23,101 bases of DNA from Prevotellaceae bacterium UBA4361 (lineage in GTDB: Bacteria > Bacteroidota > Bacteroidia > Bacteroidales > Bacteroidaceae): assembly GCA_002393575.1 (NCBI GenBank), contig DGSN01000016.1:5184-28284 (forward strand). The letters run 5' to 3'. The notes under the pieces were generated by a model. It had not been told where the DNA came from, did no database searches, and saw nothing but the letters and a program-made list of their open reading frames with translations. Position 1 is the first letter of the stretch. Every line of letters starts with the position of its first letter. Shown in pieces: positions 7,281-14,642 of the stretch. The position numbers and the translations under genes are program-made.

Positions 7281-9383
7281 TTACAATCTGTCTTCAGCCA
7301 CATCAGGGTTGGCATAAACAGCACTTGGACAAAGTTCGATGCAGTCGAAGTTCATCTCGTTATCTTCAGATTCCATCTTCTGCTCCAAGCGGAGGATAGC
7401 ATGCGACTTTCCATCGGAATGGAACGTACCGATAACCTTGCGGAGCGTGTTGTTCTGGCTACGGAAGGTGGCACCGAGCGAACCCGTACCATCCTGTGCT
7501 GTACTGCCGTAAGAGTCCATACCCTTCATCCAGCCACGATAGTGGAACTGCTTGTCGAAGGCAGCAATCTGCTCTTCCTCACCAAGAGAAGTGTCGCTTC
7601 TCCAACCCACTTTCGCATTTTCACCACCTGGACGCATATCGAATGGGATGCCCTGAGGCTGCTTGTTGATATAATACTGAACGATACCACGAGAGTCGAA
7701 ACCGATGCAAGTGAACATTCGGATTTCCCATTCGCCTGCTGGCACAGCTGGCAAAGTGATGGCAACATTGAAGCGTCCCTTCACTGTCACTTCGTCGCCC
7801 TGATATGACCAGAAGCTCAAGTAGCGAGGACGAACGTGAACGTGAGTGGCATCAGTGTAAGACCAGTTCTTGGCATAGCCAGCCTTGAAACCAAGACAGA
7901 GTGTGCTTCGGTTGGTGGCAGCTTTCGCAGATGTGCTCTGAACGGCATATTTACCATTCTGGACACTGGACTCTGTGTAGTGGCCACGGGCACCACTGGT
8001 GATGAAGTCAGGAGAAAGCGTTGAACAGTCGATGCGCATACGCTCGCTGAACACGTCTGCCTGAACATTGTGGTTGCGGTTGGTTGGCCAAGGGCTTTCT
8101 TCGAGAGTAACACCATAACTGAGAATATCGTCGATGTAGTGATAAACTCCGTTCACGGCGGTCTGGTCCACATTCACCTCGCTGGCAGGCAAGATTCTTG
8201 CACCACGGATGCGGTAGCCACGGCTGTCGCGACGGCTCTGCACACCACGACGGTTGATGTAGAGTCCTGATTCTGTTCCGCTTGGGAAAGAAGCCTTGAT
8301 GACACCAAATGGAAGCATCGTCTCATACCAGTCGGCAATGTCCCAACGACGGCGGTTGAAGCCATTGGCAAGGGAACTGTTTGGTCCATCCACAGCCGTG
8401 AACTGATAGTAGGTCATCTGGCATGGGAGGAGGTGGTAAGAGATGAATCGGTTGAGCGCATTGTCACGCGACGTGAGATCGTCGTTGGCAGCATCTTCTG
8501 GATAGATTGGGTCGTAAAGACGGTGAGCCAATTTAATCAATCCCTCCAAATCGGTCACTCCATACTGTGCGAACACATCGTCGCGAGGAACGAGTGCTGT
8601 GTATTTGAAGTAACGATGTTCAGGATAAGCAACATTGTCGTACTCAACAGCAGTGTGAATACAAAGCTTGTCGTTCGTCCAGTCGATAGAGTCGGAACCC
8701 ACCGTGTAGGTTTCGTCGATGTAACGCTGGAGGGAGTCCTTCATGTGCGTAGCATCGAGTGCCATGTAGAAGAGGGTGATGGTGGAGTCCTCAGCCAATA
8801 CGTCAGGGAGCATGGCGTTCTTGGCACCAATCACACTGTTCATGGTGTGAACCACACCGTTCTCCACAGAGTCGTCCATCTGAATCATGCGTGCCTCCTT
8901 ATTAATATATACAGCCAACTGGATTTCTCCAGGAACGGAAACCGTATCAGAGTCGCAAGTGATGGTGAGCGGACGCTCCAGCATGTTCATCGTTGGGTAA
9001 GTACCATCGTTGAAGTCGGTCGTGAAGAAAGCCTGCTCAATGATGTGTGTGAAGGTGATGGTGTCGCAATCCTGCTGGCTCAGCTGGTCAATGGAAGTGA
9101 GTCCACGACCCTGTAGATACTTCTGGATTGCCTCATTGGTTGGAGCAAAAACGGTGTAGGAACCGTATGTTCCGAGCAAGTCCATCATCTTTGAGCGCTG
9201 AACAATGGCAGTGAAGTCGCTGAACTTCTCACGATTCTTCAAAAAGTCGGAAGCATATTCGGCAGTCGATGTGAAATAGTTTTCCACACCTGGGTCATCA
9301 GAACAACTGACGAAAGACACCTGCACTGCCGACATGACGAAGGCAGCCACTGCCAATAATCTGAATTTGATATTTGGTTTCAT
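7281..9383 (-). CDS. Fasciclin (Fas1) lipoprotein with two Fas1 domains and beta-rich C-terminus
   Basis: This is a 700-residue predicted lipoprotein with lipobox Val-Ser-Cys and Cys27. The first Fas1 domain spans about 50-186, with the classic YTVFAPTNEAIQKYL (76-90) and ENGVVHTMNSVIG (174-186). The second spans about 195-424, with TALVPRDDVFAQYG (262-275) and NGVYHYIDDILSY (411-423), and carries a long Arg-rich insertion near 376-396. Residues about 440-690 are rich in predicted beta strands (for example PAGEWEIRMFTCIGFDSRG) and may be a separate binding module. The gene lies 16 bases after the first SusD. In canonical polysaccharide-utilisation loci that place belongs to the SusE/SusF-type surface glycan-binding lipoproteins, so a substrate-binding role is a reasonable inference. 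It shares its architecture, but no obvious long identity, with the next lipoprotein gene. Confidence 0.85.
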   Translation of the reverse strand: MKPNIKFRLLAVAAFVMSAVQVSFVSCSDDPGVENYFTSTAEYASDFLKNREKFSDFTAIVQRSKMMDLLGTYGSYTVFAPTNEAIQKYLQGRGLTSIDQLSQQDCDTITFTHIIEQAFFTTDFNDGTYPTMNMLERPLTITCDSDTVSVPGEIQLAVYINKEARMIQMDDSVENGVVHTMNSVIGAKNAMLPDVLAEDSTITLFYMALDATHMKDSLQRYIDETYTVGSDSIDWTNDKLCIHTAVEYDNVAYPEHRYFKYTALVPRDDVFAQYGVTDLEGLIKLAHRLYDPIYPEDAANDDLTSRDNALNRFISYHLLPCQMTYYQFTAVDGPNSSLANGFNRRRWDIADWYETMLPFGVIKASFPSGTESGLYINRRGVQSRRDSRGYRIRGARILPASEVNVDQTAVNGVYHYIDDILSYGVTLEESPWPTNRNHNVQADVFSERMRIDCSTLSPDFITSGARGHYTESSVQNGKYAVQSTSAKAATNRSTLCLGFKAGYAKNWSYTDATHVHVRPRYLSFWSYQGDEVTVKGRFNVAITLPAVPAGEWEIRMFTCIGFDSRGIVQYYINKQPQGIPFDMRPGGENAKVGWRSDTSLGEEEQIAAFDKQFHYRGWMKGMDSYGSTAQDGTGSLGATFRSQNNTLRKVIGTFHSDGKSHAILRLEQKMESEDNEMNFDCIELCPSAVYANPDVAEDRL

Positions 9384-9399
9384 TGTTATATCGCTTTTT

Positions 9400-11280
9400 T
9401 TAGTTCTTTACAATATCTTCGTCCTCAGCGTATGCTGGATTCTGAGAAAGACTTGGGTTCACATCGAGTTCATGTTCAGCGTAAGGCATATACATGAAGT
9501 CCATCATCGCCATCTTGATAACAACCGAACGAGAAGCCTCACCATACTTGCTGGCAACAGCCGCAGCGAAGTGAGAAGTGTTGCCTTCGCGACGAGCACG
9601 GCGAACGAGGTCGAAATAACGCTTGCCCTCGAAGAGGAATTCGCGCTGACGTTCATTCTCAAGGAGAGTTACAAAATCTTCATACAGGTTGTAGTTGGTG
9701 CGAACTGGACGATATTCAGTGTCCTTACCGCTCTGTGCGTTAGGATTCGAACGCATATAGACAGCCAGAATCAAGTTGAATGCATCGTCATAGAGCTCAG
9801 TAGCTGTGCTCAGCATAGCACCATCCTGACGGATGCGACGTGCTTTTACGCCATTAGACTCTGGTTCAGCAGGTGTGGCAGAACCACCGAGCAGATTTGC
9901 AAGGTTGATTTCAGCCTCTGCACGCATCAGCATCACTTCGCTCAAGCGATAGAAAATCCAGTTGATAGCGTAATTATGGGAACTTCTCTTCTGGTTATTT
10001 GCAGAAGCAGTACCAGCAGCCCAGCTCGTAGCAGTGGAAACGCCAAAGTCGCTGGCATCACCCTGGAAACGAGTGGTGACATACTTCAGAATAGCGAAAG
10101 AACCACTGTTCACATAGCGGAAGCTCGTAAGAGAGCGATAGTCGGTCGTGACAGGGAACAGCGTTGTTTCAGAGTAGGTCTTAGCAGAATTTGGAATGAC
10201 TGTTTCCATCAGATTCTCGTTGGCAGAAAGCCACTGAATGTGCTGGCTTTTGTCATTATTACTACCATACATGTAGCCCACAGCCGTGTTGTGAATATCA
10301 TTGACCGACTCACTATATGTCAGCTCATAAAGGCTTTCGAATGAATTGCCCGTTACGAAAATAGAATTGTAAGCCTGAGGCGCATTGCTACTGCCACCCG
10401 ATGCTGATTTCTCGGCAAGAAGTGGATAGCCATAGTTGGTGAGCACATAGGAATCCATAGCACGGTTCAAGTCGCCATACTTGTCGGTCATATACTCATC
10501 GTACTTGTAGTTGAGCACCCAGTCGCAGCACTGTACACACTTGCGGTAGTCTTCCTCCTGGAGTGACTTGGCACGATTGGCATCGGAGGCACGCCACAAG
10601 TAGAGGTCGGCAAGCAAAGCATAAATAGCTGCACGAGTGACACGACCCGAATTCTTTGTACGCTCGAAATAAGCGCGAGGTGCATTGTCCTTGCAGCCTT
10701 CGAGGTCGAGAATCAGAGAGTCGAGAATGTTCTCGAATGACGAAGCAGGCAAACGATAGTTCTGCGTATCATCAATGGAAGGAGAGAATGTGAAAGGCAC
10801 ATTCTTGAAAGCACGAATGAGGTAGAAATAGTTGAGGGCACGAATGGTCTTCGCCTCGGCAATGGTCACTGCCAGGTCGGAACTGGTGAAGTTAGGGTCC
10901 TTCTCTGCCACCTGTGGAGCATAGTAGATAACGGTGTTGCAACGGTTGATGACATTGTAGAATGAACTCCAGTCGCAATAGGCGTTGGTCTGCTTCAGAT
11001 TGCCCTTGTTGATATAGTTGATGGTCGTGTTGGCAGTGCTACCTGAAGTTACATTGTCGGAGCGAACCTCTCCCCACACGATGGCTCTCTCCATCCATGC
11101 CGAGCTTTCCATACCCGTATAGCACGAACGGAGTACATTGTCAACGTCATCCCTGTTGGTCCAATAGTTTTCAAGAACCACTTCATTCAGCGGCAGAAGG
11201 TCGAGGTCGCACGAAGTGACCGTCACTCCCACGAATGTGGCAAGACCAAATGCTTTGATGATATTCTTTATATTCTTCAT
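9400..11280 (-). CDS. SusD/RagB-like outer-membrane lipoprotein (first pair)
   Basis: This 626-residue SusD/RagB-family lipoprotein has a signal peptide ending Val-Thr-Ser-Cys with acylated Cys24, directly followed by the common DLDLLPLNEV start of mature SusDs. The C-terminal half has the family segment ERQREFLFEGKRYFDLVRRA, and the protein closes with MPYAEHELDVNPSLSQNPAY, the usual ending where SusD contacts its ligand region and SusC. It is expected to cap the channel encoded immediately upstream and to capture the substrate. It begins 18 bases after that SusC and is followed after 16 bases by a Fas1 lipoprotein gene. The length is ordinary to slightly long for the family. The assignment is secure; the substrate is not predictable. 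Confidence 0.95.
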   Translation of the reverse strand: MKNIKNIIKAFGLATFVGVTVTSCDLDLLPLNEVVLENYWTNRDDVDNVLRSCYTGMESSAWMERAIVWGEVRSDNVTSGSTANTTINYINKGNLKQTNAYCDWSSFYNVINRCNTVIYYAPQVAEKDPNFTSSDLAVTIAEAKTIRALNYFYLIRAFKNVPFTFSPSIDDTQNYRLPASSFENILDSLILDLEGCKDNAPRAYFERTKNSGRVTRAAIYALLADLYLWRASDANRAKSLQEEDYRKCVQCCDWVLNYKYDEYMTDKYGDLNRAMDSYVLTNYGYPLLAEKSASGGSSNAPQAYNSIFVTGNSFESLYELTYSESVNDIHNTAVGYMYGSNNDKSQHIQWLSANENLMETVIPNSAKTYSETTLFPVTTDYRSLTSFRYVNSGSFAILKYVTTRFQGDASDFGVSTATSWAAGTASANNQKRSSHNYAINWIFYRLSEVMLMRAEAEINLANLLGGSATPAEPESNGVKARRIRQDGAMLSTATELYDDAFNLILAVYMRSNPNAQSGKDTEYRPVRTNYNLYEDFVTLLENERQREFLFEGKRYFDLVRRARREGNTSHFAAAVASKYGEASRSVVIKMAMMDFMYMPYAEHELDVNPSLSQNPAYAEDEDIVKN

Positions 11281-11298
11281 AATGGTGATATTACTTTT

Positions 11299-14200
11299 TT
11301 AGAATGATATAGTGGTACCAAATACAAACGAGCGAGAACGTGGGGTGCGGGAATTGTCACCTGCTGGCGAGAAACCTGCCTGCGACACTTCTGGGTCAGC
11401 ACCAGAATATTTGGTGATGCAGAAGAGATTGTTCATGGTGAGATAGAAACTCAGCTGATTCAATCCCCACTTCTTCAGCGTCTTGGTTGGGAGTGCATAC
11501 GAGAGCTGTGCATAGTTGAGACGGAGGTAAGAAGCGTCTTCAATGAAGCGGTCGCTACCCAAGTAGTTATAAGTCATGAATTTGGTCACTGTGGTAGCAG
11601 CACGAGGAAGGATGTTCGCGAAGTTGTCACCTTCGTTGTGCCAACGCCAGTTCACGGCACGGCTCTGGTTCTGGTTGTCTGCCATACTCTCAAGACCCAT
11701 GCGGGCGTAGTTGATGACGTTCTGACCATAGCGGTAGTTGAACTGCAAGTTGAGCTGCAAGCGGTCGTAGTGGAATTTCACACCGAAACCACCCGTCAAC
11801 TTAGGGAGTGAGGAACCGAGATAAACGATATCCAGCTCATTGATGTTACCATCGTGGTTCACATCCTCATAGATAGCATCACCACCCACAAATTCGTACT
11901 TGATGTTGTCGTAGTCGAAATACATTGGCTTTGGATTGCCAGCTGCATTCAGGATTACTTCGTCGTTGGCATTCTTGGCAACTGGTGCGTTAGGACCGCT
12001 CAAGCCAGGAATTTCCTCTGCGCTGTAGTCGGAATACTGATAGACACCCTTGTAGCGGAAACCGTACATGGAACCGAGTGGGTTGTGCAACTGAACGCGA
12101 GAGAGATAAGAACCATTGCTGAAGTTGAAGTCGCCATTCATACCAGTGAGAATGGTCTCATCCATCTCAAGGATTTCGTTGCGGTTGTTGGCAAAGGTGA
12201 TATTGAAGTCCATTGAGAACTTGCCTGCCTTGACGATTTCATTACCATTGAGGTTGAATTCCCAACCATTGTTGCGCATCGAGCCAGCATTCTTGTTCGA
12301 AAGCGATGAATAACCCGACGAAGATGGGATTTTGAAACCAGGCATCAGCAGGTTGGTGGTCTTCTTGGTATAGATGGAAACATCACCCACGAGCTTGTTT
12401 CTGAAGAAACCGAAGTCGAAACCTAAGTTCCACTCCTGTTTCTGTTCCCACTGGAGGGCAGCCAAACGGATGTTGGTTGGAACAACAGTACCCTCGCCCA
12501 TGTAGTTGGAGCTGACGTTGTACTTACTATAGTACAGCCCTTCACCGCCTGGAGGGTTACCACCGATACCCCAAGATGGACGGATGGAGAGCATGGAAAT
12601 CCAAGGCAGTTTCTCCATGAACTTCTCGTCGCTGATGTTCCAACGAGCAGAGATACCAGGGAAGGTACCATAGCGCTTGTCTGGACCGAATCGAGTGGTA
12701 CCATCGCGGCGAACCGTAGCGTGCAAGATGTACTTGCCCTTGTAAGCATAGTGAACATCGAGCAAATAGTTGACGCTTCTCCATTCACCAGCACCTGTGC
12801 CGAAGCCAGTGATTCGTCCACCACCCAATGGAGAAGTGATGTCGCTGGTAGGAAGCCAGCTGGAAGAATAGTTCTGGCTGCTGGAGTTACCCGAGTTGTA
12901 CTGCGAGCGCAACATAATCTTCAAATCGTGGTTTTCGTTGTTGAAATGAGGATCGAAGGTAATGGAGTGACGGGTAGAAAGCGAGTTACTCTTGTAAGAG
13001 TTGGTAGAAGCGATGTTGTTGTCGTCCGAAGTCCAGTTGGCAGAAAGCAAAGTACCTGGCATGAAGGTTTCGCCATCGATACTTGAGATTCTGAACAGCA
13101 CCTGTCCTTCGTAAGTGAGTCGGTGAGAACTGTCGTCCGTGCCGAGAATGTCGTAACGAAGGATGAATTCAGGAGCCAAGCTCACCGACTTCTCATCGTT
13201 CTTTGCGTAATGAGCAAGAGCCACAGGATTGACAATGCCATACTGGTCCTTGAGGAATTCGCGCTGTGCATTCGACACGTACTGGTTCATGGTGTAGTAA
13301 CGGTCGGTGTCGTTGCCGTTCGCATCCTCCTCGTAGATAGAGAGGTTAGGCATCTTCTTATAAGCAATGGCAAGGAGGTCGCCATTGTAGTTGTAGTTCT
13401 TGTGGTTATTCGTATAAGTGAGGTCGAAGTTGGTACTTACCTTGATGCGGTTGCTGACAAAGTAGTCCAAAGCCACACGCGTGGTGAAGCGGTCGAGCTT
13501 CTGCTTGATGATAGAACCCTTCTGGTTATCATAACCTGCGGAAATGCGGAAGTTGGCTTTTTCACCACCACCGCTGAGGGAAACGAAGTGCTGCTGGTAA
13601 ATACCAAACTGCTTCACAGCCTTCATCCAGTCGGTGTTGTCGTTATACATATTATATTCTGTGAAATCGCGGTCGTAGTTGATTTCAGGAATATAGTTCG
13701 TGTTGCCCTTCGAACCATAGCTTGAATTCAGCTCAGGGTTGAAGTATGCTTCCTTGAGGTACATGGTGTAGTCGTCACCATTGAGAAGCTTGTAGCCTTC
13801 AGGCTGCCAAGTACCCGTGAGACGGAATGTGTATTGCACACGAGTCTTACCGCGCTGACCACGCTTCGTCTTGATTTCGATAACACCATTACCACCCTGC
13901 GAACCCCAAATGGCGGTAGCGGAAGCATCCTTCAGAACGGTGATGCTCTCGATATCCTCTGGGTTCACATTGAGGAGTTCAGCAAACTTTTCCTCATTGG
14001 CATCCGTGAAGTCGAAGTTCTGGTCGTAGTCGTCCTGGCTCAGCGGGTTGCCGTTGACAACGATGAGCGGGTTGGCGTTACCATAGATGGTGCTCACACC
14101 ACGCAGACGCATGGTTGTACCAGAACCAAGGTTACCAGAATTGGACACGATGTCGAGACCTGCGATACGTCCCTGGAGGGCTTCATCCACGGATGTCATA

Positions 14201-14634
14201 CCGAGACCTTCGAATTCCTTCATGTCGATGGTCTGCGATGCCACGGAGATTTCCGTCACAGGAATGGAGAGACCTGATGACTCGGTCTTCCTGGTTGCCT
14301 TCACCACCACTTCCTGAATCTGAGTGGCGCTCCTCATGCGGATGTTGAAGTGCTTGGAGTTGATAGGGAGAGTAACGGTTTGATAACCGATGTAGGACAC
14401 TTGAATCTTGTCCTTAGGATTGTGAATCTTGAAAGAGAAGTTACCATTGATATCGGTAACACCATGTGCAACAATACGACGGTTGTTGTCGATTTCCACC
14501 ACATTCGCCATCATCAACGGCTCTATGTCGTCCGACACCGTACCCGAAATAATGTCGCCAGCCTTAGGTGCCTGTGCCATCGACAAGGAACAGAAGCACA
14601 CAAAGAGCATGAGCAATGATATGATTTTTTTCAT
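11299..14634 (-). CDS. SusC/RagA-family TonB-dependent outer-membrane transporter (first pair)
   Basis: This is an 1111-residue canonical SusC-like TonB-dependent transporter. The signal peptide is probably cleaved after Ser-Met-Ala at residue 20. A carboxypeptidase-D-regulatory-like domain occupies about 28-102, followed by a TonB-box-like IQEVVVKA at 106-113. The plug carries DEALQGRIAGLDIVSNSG (150-167), LRGVSTIYGNANPLIVVNG (177-195) and ESITVLKDASATAIWG (229-244). The remainder is a 22-strand-type barrel with a typical terminal aromatic ending, RSFVFGTTISF. The DVNHDGNINELDIVYLG segment near the C-terminal third is also usual for SusC proteins. It starts 8 bases after the stop of the four-domain Fas1 gene and lies 18 bases before its SusD. 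All expected elements are present and no defect is seen. Confidence 0.96.
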   Translation of the reverse strand: MKKIISLLMLFVCFCSLSMAQAPKAGDIISGTVSDDIEPLMMANVVEIDNNRRIVAHGVTDINGNFSFKIHNPKDKIQVSYIGYQTVTLPINSKHFNIRMRSATQIQEVVVKATRKTESSGLSIPVTEISVASQTIDMKEFEGLGMTSVDEALQGRIAGLDIVSNSGNLGSGTTMRLRGVSTIYGNANPLIVVNGNPLSQDDYDQNFDFTDANEEKFAELLNVNPEDIESITVLKDASATAIWGSQGGNGVIEIKTKRGQRGKTRVQYTFRLTGTWQPEGYKLLNGDDYTMYLKEAYFNPELNSSYGSKGNTNYIPEINYDRDFTEYNMYNDNTDWMKAVKQFGIYQQHFVSLSGGGEKANFRISAGYDNQKGSIIKQKLDRFTTRVALDYFVSNRIKVSTNFDLTYTNNHKNYNYNGDLLAIAYKKMPNLSIYEEDANGNDTDRYYTMNQYVSNAQREFLKDQYGIVNPVALAHYAKNDEKSVSLAPEFILRYDILGTDDSSHRLTYEGQVLFRISSIDGETFMPGTLLSANWTSDDNNIASTNSYKSNSLSTRHSITFDPHFNNENHDLKIMLRSQYNSGNSSSQNYSSSWLPTSDITSPLGGGRITGFGTGAGEWRSVNYLLDVHYAYKGKYILHATVRRDGTTRFGPDKRYGTFPGISARWNISDEKFMEKLPWISMLSIRPSWGIGGNPPGGEGLYYSKYNVSSNYMGEGTVVPTNIRLAALQWEQKQEWNLGFDFGFFRNKLVGDVSIYTKKTTNLLMPGFKIPSSSGYSSLSNKNAGSMRNNGWEFNLNGNEIVKAGKFSMDFNITFANNRNEILEMDETILTGMNGDFNFSNGSYLSRVQLHNPLGSMYGFRYKGVYQYSDYSAEEIPGLSGPNAPVAKNANDEVILNAAGNPKPMYFDYDNIKYEFVGGDAIYEDVNHDGNINELDIVYLGSSLPKLTGGFGVKFHYDRLQLNLQFNYRYGQNVINYARMGLESMADNQNQSRAVNWRWHNEGDNFANILPRAATTVTKFMTYNYLGSDRFIEDASYLRLNYAQLSYALPTKTLKKWGLNQLSFYLTMNNLFCITKYSGADPEVSQAGFSPAGDNSRTPRSRSFVFGTTISF

Positions 14635-14642
14635 GGGATGTT

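Noticed and set aside
9334..10344. Plus-strand open frame of 336 codons opposite the SusD and Fas1 genes
   Set aside because: It is antisense to two well-supported lipoprotein genes and has no family signature.
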